Assembly (NCBI GenBank): GCA_023053685.1
Contig: JALIGW010000002.1
Coordinates: forward strand, 252,935,739 to 252,999,738
DNA length: 64,000 bases
DNA from: Diadophis punctatus similis
Taxonomy: Eukaryota > Chordata > Lepidosauria > Squamata > Dipsadidae
Direction of reading: 5' to 3'
This document shows positions 13,240-23,790 of the stretch, in pieces. Within the stretch, counting starts at the first letter, position 1; every line of letters begins with the position of its first letter. A model generated the notes under the pieces. It was not told the DNA's origin and did no database searches. It saw only the letters and a program-made list of their open reading frames with translations. The position numbers and the translations under genes were made by a program.

Positions 13240-13534
13240 TATCCCTTTAAATCAGCAGCGGTGGCCGCGGCATCTTGCTCCGCTTCCTAGCGGAGGCTTC
13301 CAGCTTCCCGGAGCTGCAGACAGGCTACGTGGGGAGCCCTCACCCTATGCGCCCTAAGTTGACTTTTAGGGCACTAGGGGGGCTCTACCCCACCTGTCAC
13401 GTTCTCATCTCTCCCCTTCGCCCGGGGAGAGATTTTCAAGCCGCCAGACAGCTGATCTGGCGGCTTTTACGGAAAGTTGAAAGGACGCCCTGTGAAGAGT
13501 GCCAGCGACGCCGACGGGACCGGAACCGGAAGCC
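13240..13534 (-). promoter_or_regulatory. GC-rich 5' UTR / probable internal promoter of the L1
   Basis: This is the GC- and CpG-rich 5' end of the inserted L1, upstream of ORF1 and ending exactly at the target duplication. L1 elements carry an internal Pol II promoter here. Promoter activity is inferred from position and composition only. Confidence 0.45.
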
Positions 13535-14025
13535 GACAGAGGAGGAATTTGTGAGGTTTGGTTAACCGCAGTGGACGGGGTGAAGGCACCGTGGCTAGTC
13601 GTTGCCCATTAGTCATTTTTTCCGATGGCTGCCCCCCCCTTGAGTTTTGACAGAGGAGGAATTCCTGAGGTTTGGTTAACCGCAGTGGACGGGGTGAAGG
13701 CACCGTGGCTAGTCGTTGCCCATTAGTCATTTTTTCCGATGGCTGCCCCCCCCCTGAGTTTTCACAGAGGAGGAATTTGTGAGGTTTGGTTAACCGCAGT
13801 GGACGGGGTGAAGGCACCGTGGCTAGTTGTTGCCCATTAGTCATTTTTCCCCATGGCTGCCCCCCCCTCCGCCTTGAGTTTTGACAGAGGAGGAATTCCT
13901 GAGGTTTTGGTTAACCGCAGTGGACGGGGTGAAGGCACCGTGGCTAGTCGTTGGCCATTAGCCATTTTTTTCTCTTCCCATGGCTGCCCCGCGGGCCTTG
14001 AGTTTTGACAGAGGAGGAAGGCTCC
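13535..14025. repeat. Satellite array resumes, about four monomers
   Basis: These are the same ~119 bp monomers as in 1-10,830, starting with the right-hand L1 target duplication. The last monomer is the most diverged, with a gcgggcc block replacing the C-run. It stops after ttgacagaggaggaa, directly before unique sequence that carries a TATA-like box. Confidence 0.93.
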
Positions 14026-14032
14026 GGGCACC

Positions 14033-14040
14033 TATTTAAG
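14033..14040 (+). promoter_or_regulatory. TATA-like box (tatttaag) at the satellite edge
   Basis: TATTTAAG lies 8-15 bp after the last satellite monomer and about 40 bp before the first ATG at 14,079. The spacing suits a Pol II start near 14,065. Every satellite monomer also holds a gatggctgcc core that resembles a YY1 site, so the array could act as tandem upstream promoter modules. That function is inference. Confidence 0.4.
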
Positions 14041-14078
14041 CCCGTGCTGGTCGTGGCTACAAAACACTTGGACGTTTG

Positions 14079-14637
14079 ATGGCGATTCGGCGGTTTCAGT
14101 TGAGCGGAGAAGTAGAAGAAGAAGACATGGAGAACGGTGCGTGGGCAGGCGGAGACGCAGCGCGAGACGAGGGAAGGAGACGAATCTCGGGACGTCGGGA
14201 CGTCCTAACCCGGACTCTTACGCTACCGTTGGCCTTACTCCTCCGCCTAAGGCTAAGCCTAAGCCTAAGCCTAAACTTAAGCCTTAGCCTAACCCCGACC
14301 GAAACCCAAAGGCCAATGCAAGCACCAACACCAATTCTACCTGTGTAACTTTCGTGGGGACTTCGTGTGTGGTCCAGGGCTGTACCCCACTCACAACCCA
14401 AGATGTATGCCAAAGAGGACATATGACACCCGGGACCCGCAAAGGAAAACCCTCTCCCTTCTAATGAAGCCTCTCCCACATTGAATTATAGGGAATCTCA
14501 CCGGGCTGCATGCCCAGATCCAGCTGGTGGCCAACTACGTTTCTTCTGGACTCTACCGGACACTCCACGGAACAAAGAGCAACGTGTTTTATCAGCAGAG
14601 ACTCAGCAAAAAGGCCGGAACCGTGTTCCTAACATAA
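14079..14637 (+). CDS. Candidate two-exon mini-gene, 67 aa, unknown function
   Basis: The first exon would run from ATG at 14,079 to 14,136 (MAIRRFQLSGEV..., acidic) and end at a cg|gtgcgt donor. The second would start at 14,492 after a branch-like ttctaat, a pyrimidine-rich tract and the acceptor attatag. The reading phase fits across this intron: the first exon leaves one base and the next starts gg-aat. Exon 2 encodes 48 residues (NLTGLHAQIQLVANYV... to ...KKAGTVFLT) and stops at 14,635-14,637. Three AATAAA signals follow within 110 bp. I do not recognise the protein. An exon-1 frame also stays open unspliced to 14,348, so splicing is not certain. A chance ORF in a retroposed sequence is the main alternative. 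Confidence 0.35.
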
Positions 14638-14724
14638 CAACGGCAGTGATTCACTGAACGGCCGTGGCAAGAAAGAATATCACAACTTCATATTTATATT
14701 CAATACATTTGTATAAACGTGAAG

Positions 14725-14746
14725 AATAAACAAATAAATGAATAAA
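14725..14746 (+). terminator. Cluster of three AATAAA polyadenylation signals
   Basis: AATAAA occurs at 14,725, 14,733 and 14,741, about 90 bp after the stop of the candidate mini-gene. With the TATA-like box at 14,033 this outlines a transcription unit of about 0.7 kb. Confidence 0.4.
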
Positions 14747-14749
14747 TGT

Positions 14750-15017
14750 GTATTTTTTTTATAACCTTGGGAAAACTTGTTAAAAAATATGGAAGAAGGA
14801 AGGGTTATCATGGGGGGCAGATTGTATCCGAGCTCTTTGGAAAAAAATGAAGTTTCAGCGCTTGTTCAATGAAATATTTTTTTAAAAAAGTAAAAAGATC
14901 CCCATGGAGAAATCTGCAGTCAATGAGCCACGTTCTGTCCATGAAAAAGTGTGTTGATTTGTCTTTATTAATGGTAGCATTTTTTTAAGGAGATCCAGAC
15001 AGGTCCTTAATCCCTGA
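14750..15017. other. No recognisable feature
   Basis: A/T-rich spacer between the candidate mini-gene and the 27 bp minisatellite. I see no coding motif or repeat end here. Confidence 0.5.
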
Positions 15018-15098
15018 GCTTTCTTAGGACCTCGCCAGAACTCTGCTTTCTTGGGACCTCGCCAGATCTCTGCTTTCTTAGGACCTCGCCAGATCTCT
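15018..15098. repeat. 27 bp minisatellite, three copies
   Basis: Three tandem copies of a 27 bp unit starting gctttcttaggacctcgcc, with one or two substitutions between units. Confidence 0.9.
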
Positions 15099-15204
15099 GT
15101 GAGTAGTAGTAGAGGCAATGGGGATTCTGGACCGCTTCCGCTTCTGTCCTCGCACCGCTTCACGGCTGCTGTGTACGGGCTGTCAGTTAACCAGATAGGG
15201 CTGA

Positions 15205-18200
15205 TTGGGAGCTATTCCAAAAACCTCTCAACCCCCACAAGATGAGGAGACATCCTTTTATAGGCAGCAAATTGCCAGCCCACGAACGTCTTCCATAGGG
15301 CAGACAAGTACTGAAAGAGAAATAAATTTAACTTATGGCCAGATGCTGCAAAAACAGCGAGAGCAGATAGATTTTTTACAAAGAGAGTTACACGAAATTA
15401 AATTGCATGCATTCTCTCGTCCTGAAAACCAAAATGTCCACCCGCCCTCAGGCACTTCAGGGAGGGGCCATGATCCCCCTCCTTCTTTAAACAAATTAGA
15501 ACAACACCCTTGGATGGACATGTCACAATCACATGGGCAGAAATTCTTTGATGAAAGAGACTATGAATATGCTTATGCTGCACCGCCATCTAGTGGCGAC
15601 AGAAGGGATCTTTTTTTTTCCGTGTGATTCAGGAACAAAATGAAACTCTCCATAAGCAAAATGAATTCTTGTATAAACAAAATGAAAATTTGAATAAACA
15701 ATTATAAACTTTACAAGCCCAAAACAGAACGACTCAATTGAGGCTTGATGCATTAATGCAGCATCCTTCATTAGCTGCACAACCTTTACAGGCACAAATT
15801 GTCCCACCTGCCTAACCTATGCAAGCACAAATTGTGCATCCACCACAAGCTGGACCACCTCCTACTCCAGCACCAGCAGCCCAACCTGTGCCTGCTCTAG
15901 GGCCACCACCAGCTGTGGCAGCCCAACTTTTGCCTGCTCCAGCTCTACTACCTATTGCTGCCCCTCAGCAACAACCAGTCCAGGCACCTCCTGCCGCCCC
16001 AATTTTGCAACCAGCTCCAGCTGGTGCACTAGTTGTACAACAACAGCCAGTCCAGGCACCTCAAGCAGCACCTCAACCTGCTCAGGCCCAAGCCTTGCCA
16101 CAAGTGATTCCACAGGCTGCACCACTGCAGGCCCAAGCAATTCCACCTATTTTGACACAACAATCACAAATCGTCCCATTAGTTGGCAACGCAAAATTAA
16201 AGCAATCGGGACAAAATTACAAAGCCTGGGTCTCTGAGATAACTATTTTGCTTCGTCGTGAAGGGACATATGACATAATCCAGAACCCCCCACAAAGGCC
16301 ATGGGACGAAGCTACAAGGCTCCTCGATATTAAAGCGTCTACGAGTTTACTGATGTCAATGGACACCGAAATGCAGCAAACCTTTGTTCCTGATGTAACT
16401 GCCCAAGAAATATGGACTCAATTAGAACGTTGTTTTCGCCCAGTTTCAGCTGAGTCCACAAACTTACTTTTGTCACAATTTCATGGAACAAAACTTAAAC
16501 CAAATGAAAATATGGGGGCACACTTAACAAAAATGAAGCACATGAGGAAAGATCTCGCAGAACGTGGTTACCCAATGGACGATAACCAAGTAGTCAGTAT
16601 TATTACCAATTCCTTGAATTACACATGGAGGGAGGCCATCACACAAATTAACCAAGTTCCTCTTGCTCAAAGAACTGTTGATCATGTTTGTAGAATTTTA
16701 ACAGAATATGAAGCTTATATGCAGGCCACGCCCCATTTACAACTACCACCTAGACGATCCTACGAACAAACCTACGCACCAAGAGTAATAAGATGCCAAT
16801 ATTGCGATCGTGTGGGCCATACAAGCAGAGATTGTCTTCAATTGCAACGCACTCAAGTTCCTGTCCAGCCCAGAGGAACATATTATAGATGTCAGTACCA
16901 GCCTAGAGGAACAGATTATAGGGACCAGTACCAGCCCAGAGGAACAGCACCGAGAGGCAGCAGAGGCAGAGGACAGCGCCGACCCGGTCCGAGGCGTGAT
17001 TTCCCACCTCCATACACCATGCTAGCAATCACCAATGATACACAACCAAAGCAATATGACCGCTCTCTTTTGTGGACTCTCGATAGTGGAGCGGCTGTTC
17101 ACATTACTTACAGAAAAGAACTTTTCAAAGAGCTACATGAGCCTGAACCAGAATATCGTGAACTGTATGCATTTGGTGGCCACCCCTTCAAAGTAGAAGG
17201 AAAAGGGACTGTTTTTATTGAAGAGTTAGGTACCCTGGTACCTGATGTTTATTATATTCCTACAGCTAATTGTAATTTGCTTAGTCAGAATCATTTATCT
17301 GCTGTTTTGCATTTTTATGTCCTTCATTTAGGTAATGCCAGTTATATTTTTAAAGATGGTCATATTGTTGCTGATACAATTGTGATTGGTCAGGTCTACT
17401 ATTTGAGGCCAAAGGCAGAACCTCAAATTCAGGCAAGTATAAAAATCTCAATAGAGAATATCACAGGCCCAGAGAGAGATACCCCAGAGAGAGATCCTGT
17501 GAATACTCCAAAGGCTCTTAAAGCCACAAAGCAACAGGTAAGCAAACCTAAGGTTCCTCATGTTAATGTTAATGCTGCAAACCCATTTACAGGTTTTTGT
17601 TTACATGACAGGTGTATTCATAGATGGCACAGAAGATTAGGCCATCCAAGCTTTGAGGTCCTTAAAAAAATGCCATTTTTCACACAAGGTTTGAATTTCA
17701 AAGGATGTAAGGTACATCTAGATTGTGCTGTTTGCAAAAAGGCAAAATCGAGAGCAGCAGCCGTTCCAAAACATGCTACATGTAAGTCAACATGCATTTC
17801 TGATTTGGTTCATACTGATATTGTGGGCCCTTATGATCCAACTATTGGCGGTAAAAAGTATTTCTTAACTATTGTTGATAATCATTCTAGATATGGTTAA
17901 GTCTTTCTTATGAAAGAAAAATCTGAAGCCTTTCAGACCTTTAGAGATTTTGCAGTTCAAATCTACAACCAACACGGAGTGAGAATCCGGAGAATCCAGA
18001 GTGATTGTGGTGCCGAGTTCACGTCTCAGCGTTTCCAGGATTGGATGTGACGAAACGGTATCCTACACCAAACATCTGCCCCATTTACGCCGGCTCACAA
18101 CGGAGTCGCAGAAAGGAGACAGGGGGTCCTCCAAACCATGATGCACTGCCTCCTAGAAGATGCCAATCTCAAACACTCATTTTGGGGCGAAGCAGTTCAG

Positions 18201-20291
18201 TATGCAAATTACATTGTCAATCGTACATGGAGCAGTGTCATTGACCAAACACCCTTCTACATGTTATATGGCCGCCAGCCAGATCTTAGACACTTACACA
18301 TTTTTGGTTCATATGCCATGGTCAACATTCCATTGGCCCAAAGAAGAAAAGGTGGCCCAGTAGCAAAGAGACTGAGATATATGGGTGTTGATAGCAATTC
18401 TAAAAGGGGAAGATTCATTGACTCTCACAATACGATAACAATTTCTAATTCAGCTAATTTTGAAGAAGATACAGATTGGTCCAGGATACATTCTAATGAC
18501 CCTGGAGTTTATTTCCCTAGAACTGAAATTGTTGATACAGTGCAACCAGATGACCAACGTTCATCACCTGATATCCCATCCTACCATGCCGTGGATGCTG
18601 AAGCTAGCGACGCTGATGGAGATGTGGACAACAAGAAAGACGACTGGACAATCGTCCCGAGACGTTCCAAGAGAACTACAAAAGGTATTCCACCAAAGAG
18701 ATACACAATGCAATTGACAAACACACCATCGCCATTGATCTGTAATGTTACACTCCCACCGAACTTTTCACAAATTAAATATCTTTCTGAAGATGAACAA
18801 CAAAAATGGTATGAAGCCATGCAAGTTGAGATGGATAGTTTGCAGAAACTCAAAGTATACACATCTGCAACACCTCCAACTCACAAAAAAGTCATTGGCA
18901 CAAGATGGGTCTACAGAATCAAACAAAAACCAGATGGTGAATTATTATACAAAGCAAGACTTGTCGCACAGGGTTTCGCACAAAGCTATCCTGAAGATTA
19001 CACAAACACTTACTCACCTACAGTGCGAACTGAAAGTGTGAAAATTGCTCTAACCACTGCTTCTATCCTTGGACTTGAAGTTTTCCAATTTGATGTTGAA
19101 ACAGCTTATCTACATGCTGATCTAGATGAAGAAATCTACGTCAGGTCCGCTCCCGGCTTCCGGGACCGAGAAGGGGATACCTGGTTCCTAAACAAAAGTC
19201 TCTATGGTCTGAAACAATCAGGTCTGATGTGGTACACATGTCTAAAAGACAAACTAAATTTAATGGGCTTTATTAAGTCCAACACTGATGAATGCGTGTT
19301 CACAAAAAGGTATGGAAATATTAATGAAATTGTTCTTGTTTATGTTGATGACATTGTTTACATTGGTCCAAACAAACACATGAGTGAGAATTTTGTTAAA
19401 GGTTTGCAGAAATACTTCACATTGAAATCATTAGGACACATCAATGAATATTTAGGAGTTCACATTGAAAAGACACAGAAGGGGTTCAGCCTTTCACAAG
19501 AAGCTAAGATAGATCAACTTTTGCACCAATGCAACATGACAGATGCAACGCCTACACAAACACCTATGCAAACTGATTTTCACAATTTGAAGGATACACA
19601 TAGTCCTGAGTTCAAGGATCAAACACTTTATCGCTCAGTAATTGGTTCACTACTTTACATTAGTGGATGGACTAGACCAGACATAGCACTTAGTGTTAAT
19701 TTACTTTCAAGACACATAGGCAAAGCAACAGAGTTTCACTGGTCATGTATTAAGAAGTTATTGACATACTTGATACACACAAAACACTTCAAATTGAAGC
19801 TAGAACCAGAACATACAGATTTTGCTGACATGTATTGTTATACAGATGCAGATTGGGCAAGTGATAAAGAGTCAAGAAAAAGCACATCAGGTTACATAGT
19901 GTTCCTGAATGGATGTCCAGTTTACTGGAACGTAAGAAAACAAAACTTCATTTCCTGCTCATCAACTGAAGCAGAGTATGCATGTGTGTCCGATGCATGT
20001 AACTTTTTAACCTGGTTCGATGCCTTAGTTACAGATATCTGGACGAAGTCCGAAAAACCGATCACTGTGATGGAAGACAATCAATCAGTAGTTTACATTT
20101 CCAGGACTCACTTCACAGGTTCAAGGTCCAGACACATTGACATACGTTACAAGAATGTTAGAGAGTCAGTAAGACAAGGTCTCATAAAGTTAGAATATGT
20201 GCCAACAAAATATCAGATAGCTGACATTCTGAACAAACCATTACCTATTGCTCAGCATGATTACCTCAGATATTTACTGTGTGTTGAGTGA
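15205..20291 (+). pseudogene. Copia A gag-pol polyprotein, broken
   Basis: The frame opens near 15,205 without a clear ATG and encodes a Gln/Glu-rich coiled-coil gag segment. A T-run at 15,611-15,620 shifts the frame, after which the coiled coil continues. There are stops near 15,706 and 15,815, then an open frame from 15,819 beginning with a Pro/Gln/Ala-rich stretch. A zinc knuckle (C-x2-C-x4-H-x4-C) lies near 16,794, a protease DSGA motif near 17,082 and the HRRLGH pre-integrase motif near 17,630. Integrase is cut by TAA at 17,898 and TGA at 18,048, both in the same frame. RT follows (YKARLVAQGF, YVDD) and RNase H (YTDADWA, SSTEAEY), ending at 20,291. The rest is remarkably open, so decay is recent to moderate. 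Confidence 0.88.
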
Positions 20292-20324
20292 CACATTATA
20301 TTAGCCCAACTGACAAAGAAGGGG

Positions 20325-20665
20325 TGTCACGATGTGAATATTGTCAGTTTGTGCATCTCTATGTTTTTCAACTGTTTCTTGTATCTATGGTCAAGCAGAC
20401 GTATGATATATTCTATTACGCATGTCTGCATTCCAGAAGTCAACTCCTTCCCTTTCTCATCGCCATTTCTACCAAGGTAGAAGTAATTTATTTCCTTAGC
20501 CGATAAAATGTAGTCTTAATAAGGATTTTTTTAATTACTTTTCTACTGAAATAAATATTTTGTTAATTAGATTTGAATCTCGGGTTTTATTTTCTAAGTA
20601 AGTATGTTTTCAAAAGGGAAGCGACGATCCATCGACCTCCGGAGGATTTATTTCTCTGCTAACAG
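20325..20665 (+). repeat. Putative 3' LTR of copia A
   Basis: Starts TGTCACGATG immediately after the purine tract aaagaagggg and probably ends ...ctgctaaca near 20,664. It contains an AATAAA near 20,550. The end is uncertain because no second LTR is available for comparison. Confidence 0.55.
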
Positions 20666-20775
20666 AGTCAACCTTGAGCCTGGTGAGATTTGATCTGGCA
20701 AACTGCTGGCAGCCTTTGATCAGCAGAAGTAGCCTGCAGTGCTGCATTCTAACCACTGCGCCACCGCAGCTCATT
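20666..20775 (-). mobile_element. tRNA-derived SINE fragment, antisense
   Basis: On the minus strand this reads as the head of the same SINE family as 29,645-29,880: a gcagtggttagaatgcagc-type start, a tRNA-like body and ctcaaggttgac. It abuts the copia A LTR end, and the rest of the SINE is absent. Confidence 0.65.
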
Positions 20776-20868
20776 TATGCCTGTTTGTTTAGCCCCAAAT
20801 ATACAGGGACTATCCTGAGAACTTGTGGGCTTTTTACTCTTCACCCCTTTCTGAATTGTAACCCTGTG

Positions 20869-20934
<66 letters not shown>

Positions 20935-20989
20935 CTGTCTGTCTGTCTTAAGGGGCACCACCCGCTGGCAAAAGATCTGATCCTGTTGG
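20776..20989. repeat. (GT)n microsatellite with flanks
   Basis: (GT)n runs from about 20,870 to 20,945 with a tttg interruption and ends in (GTCT)n. The flanks are not recognised. Confidence 0.9.
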
Positions 20990-21545
20990 GCTTCTCGCTT
21001 TCTCAAGTCTTTATCCAGGATGCTTTGATCTGGATTGCGACTCTCAGCGGAAACCAGATTTGGGGGCCTGAAAAGCCTCCTCTAGGATTCTGCAGTGGGA
21101 CAGGTGGGTCCTGGTGGGGGAAGGCTGGGCTCAGCTACCAGACGGAATCAGCTGCAAGTGGCCCCAAATAACGACTTTGTGGCCCCCGCCCCCCCTCCTC
21201 AGACGCGGGGGGGGGGTTTAAAGAGGCAGGCATCCTTGCTCCCTGGGCAGCACCCCTCTTCCTCGGTCTCCCGTGGGGGGTGACAGACTGACCGCCCCCT
21301 CCCCTCCCGCCGCACCCAGCGCTCCAGCGCCTGGCCTGGGATGCGTGCGTGCGATCTGCGGTCCAGGGATTTCGCTGGGCTCTTATGCAGCCCTCCAAGG
21401 GAGCGCCCAGCCCCACTGCTCGGGGAAGCTCTTTCCGTAGGGGATCCTCCCCCCTCCCCGTCACATTTATTTTCTTGGTGGGAGTTAAATACCCAGCCCC
21501 TCAGTCACAGAGGGACTCTGGGCGGTGTATAATTTAAACAGAAAA
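20990..21545 (+). repeat. Diverged local module, partial
   Basis: Parts match other blocks in the window. cctcctctaggattctgc matches ~24,798. gcagccctccaagggag matches ~31,088. The stretch from gactgaccgcc resembles 30,780 onward. It ends like an L2-type LINE tail (gggcggtgtataattt). This is a degraded copy of the module family described at 24,517, 30,298 and 35,521. Confidence 0.55.
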
Positions 21546-21719
21546 ACCAAACACCGAATAAAAGATCAATACCTCCATCAAAAGAGCCAGCCAGGTTCCC
21601 CTCCCCCTCCGTGACTGCTTCCCCCCGCCCCGCACCTTGGAGCCCTCTAATCTCTCTTGGGCCCCCAGTTCTTAACGAGGCTTCCCCATTGGTTCCAAAC
21701 TGGAGGGGAAGAACAAAAT

Positions 21720-22430
21720 ATGCTAATTACATGCGTGCGCAGCTTCTATTGGCTAATCAACTGACGAATCATCAAAGACAATCCAGGATCCACACAGTGG
21801 AGGAAGTGAGAGTGTCAGCCGCCTCTATGGGAGGCAGAGAGGCTCTCCTTCAGTCCGCAGACCTGTCCGTATTTCCCGAGATTCCCTGCAGACGTTGCCA
21901 GGAGCTCCCGGGACGGAATCCCCTCGCCTGCCCCTTTCCCAGCTCTTCCCTCGGGAACCGGAGCCAATCTCTGCAGCCGGGGATTCTGCCGTGTCCTCCG
22001 AGCCTCCGTTGAGCTTTCCGACGTTTCGCTCCCGGGCTGGGTCGCATCCTCGGAGCTCGAAGCGCCCGAAGGAGACCAGAAAGCAGGCGCTTCAGCGGAA
22101 GTCCCGCTGAGGCTGTTCCCAGCGACCGGAGCGCCCCGGAGCTTCCCTTCCCTTCGCCCCGGCAGCCTCTGGATCCCTGTGAAACGGCGCTTCTCTCCGC
22201 TCTCCTCCCCCTCGCCTCCTCTTCCTCTTCCCCGCTGGCTCCGGCCTTTGTCGCTCCTGCCTCGCTGCTGCTGCCGCTGCCTTGCAGCGTATGGCCAGCC
22301 TGCTCGGCGGCGGAGGAGCCCGGCTGAAGAAGCGAAGCCCAGTTGGGGGGAAACGTCTTCCAAATTAGGCAAAAACGGGGAGGGAAAGAGTCCGTGTGCG
22401 TCCGTAAAGTGGGAGGCGATGTAAATTGGA
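21720..22430. promoter_or_regulatory. CpG-rich block with upstream CCAAT and octamer-like motifs
   Basis: The stretch from ~21,800 to 22,400 is strongly GC- and CpG-rich. Just upstream are atgctaat (octamer-like, ~21,719) and an inverted CCAAT box in tattggctaat (~21,748). A short frame starts at ATG 22,291 (MASLLGGGGARLKKRS..., 25 codons) but nothing recognisable follows. It looks like a CpG-island promoter or the GC-rich 5' end of a retroelement. I cannot tell which, nor the direction. Confidence 0.35.
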
Positions 22431-22539
22431 GAAATACGTCAAATAAAGTCATGAAACAAGAGGTTGGTGTATAAGAGAGAGAATCAGTTTTTAATCATTT
22501 TTACTGTGGTTGAGTGGTAGGGTTCTCGTTTGTTGTTGT

Positions 22540-23790
22540 TTTTCAATTTTTTCCCCTCCACCACTTTTACATTTCAATGAACATATACCTTCAATTATTA
22601 CAATAAAATGCACAGTTTTACATTTATATTCCATCATTCAAAAATCAACATCTTGTACCTACGCTTATATCATCAATCATCAGTCTATTCTACTTTTCTT
22701 TCAAATTGCACTCCCCCTCTCTACCTCCATCATCTCCTCCTACTTTCTTACTCCTTCACTCCTCCTCTACTCTCTCTACTCCTTCTCTTCCTCCCCTTCT
22801 ACTTCCCCTTACACCCTCTTAACCTTCCCTGAGTACTCTTTTATCCTCTTATGTTTAACAGACTGATGATACAATCTCAAATTTAAGGTCTTCATTCCCT
22901 TCTAAGAATTTTTTTTGTTATTGTTATTATTTGTATAGTACTTTGTTTCTAGGTATATGCTTCTAGCTTCATCTTACCTCCATACAAAAAAAGAAAAAAA
23001 AGAAAATCCAGTTTTGTCATCTGGGATATTCACCAATTATTTTTCCAATTCTACTCCTAAGTTTCTCCGCTGTTCATTAATTTCCACATTAGTTGTTATT
23101 CTCCTACTTCTTAATTTTAGGCCCAATTTGCTTCCTCCACTTTTTTTGTCTCTTTATTCATTGTTTATATATATTTTTCACTGTCTATTTTATCACAAAC
23201 TAAATGCCCAATTTATACATTCCAATTTCTTATATTTAATCAAAAAATTTCTTCTTTAGTTATTTACCCTCAAATTAAACATTTAACACTTGGAATATAT
23301 GATTTTTAAATTTCCCCTTTAAACATATCTCATTTTTTTAAAAAAGAAAAAAAGATAATACACTGTCATAATATGCTTTTTCAATTACTAATCATCAAAA
23401 ATCTTTCTAAATTCTTCAATTAAGTATTCAACTCTTAACATAATACATTTTCCCTTTTAAAGATTTTCATTTAAACAAGTTCATATGTAAAAAGAAAAAA
23501 AGAGTACACAATCAAAATATATCATTTAAATTCTAATATTCATATTTGTCATTCATACTTCCCATATTGGTTAACATTATTTTATCTAAAATATCAAATC
23601 TTCTAATTCATTGAGTAATATTAATCTATATTTAAAAGGACAAAAAGAAAAATTCAACTCTTAATAAAATGATAACTCTAAATAAGAAGAGAAAAGAGAA
23701 AAGAGGGGCTGATTTGTGGTATGTTATGGTCACTCTTTTTCTCTCTATCAAAATACTTTAATATTCATATTAATATTTATTATGCTGATA
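22540..23790 (-). other. A/T-rich block, possibly antisense L1 3' region
   Basis: T- and C-rich on the plus strand, with composition like the 3' region of the L1 at 10.84-11.79 kb. There are no coding motifs and I found no target duplication, so the assignment is weak. Confidence 0.25.

Larger units (their letters stand above)
10831..13534 (-). mobile_element. ORF1-only L1 (HAL1-like) inserted in the satellite
   Basis: A 2,704 bp non-satellite block interrupts the array. It is flanked by a perfect 17 bp target duplication, gacagaggaggaatttg, at 10,814-10,830 and 13,535-13,551. On the minus strand it runs from a GC-rich 5' region (13,534 to about 13,240), through an L1-type ORF1 (12,878-11,790), to a ~950 bp A/T-rich 3' region with an AATAAA-type signal near 10,850 and a poly(A) tract of ten at 10,831-10,840. 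There is no ORF2 (endonuclease or reverse transcriptase). Both ends are defined by the target duplication, so it inserted in this form. It is either a half-L1 family member or a single internally deleted copy. Confidence 0.88.
15205..20665 (+). mobile_element. Ty1/copia retrotransposon A, decayed, 5' LTR missing
   Basis: A single gag-pol coding region is followed by a purine tract (20,315-20,324) and a putative 3' LTR beginning tgtcacgatg. I found no matching LTR upstream between 14.0 and 15.2 kb, so the 5' end is deleted or replaced. Domain order gag, protease, integrase, reverse transcriptase, RNase H (integrase before RT) is diagnostic of Ty1/copia. Confidence 0.85.

Noticed and set aside
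14246..14290. (GCCTAA)n stretch resembling a nematode-type telomere repeat
   Set aside because: It has only a few imperfect copies, lies in the putative intron, and differs from the vertebrate TTAGGG repeat. Probably a chance short repeat.
14096..14479. 127-codon minus-strand frame opposite the candidate mini-gene
   Set aside because: Composition reflects Arg/Leu runs from the CCTAAG repeat; no motif and no promoter on that strand.
21815..22452. 185- and 200-codon minus-strand frames in the CpG island
   Set aside because: Overlapping open frames in several phases are expected in GC-rich DNA; no domain is recognisable.
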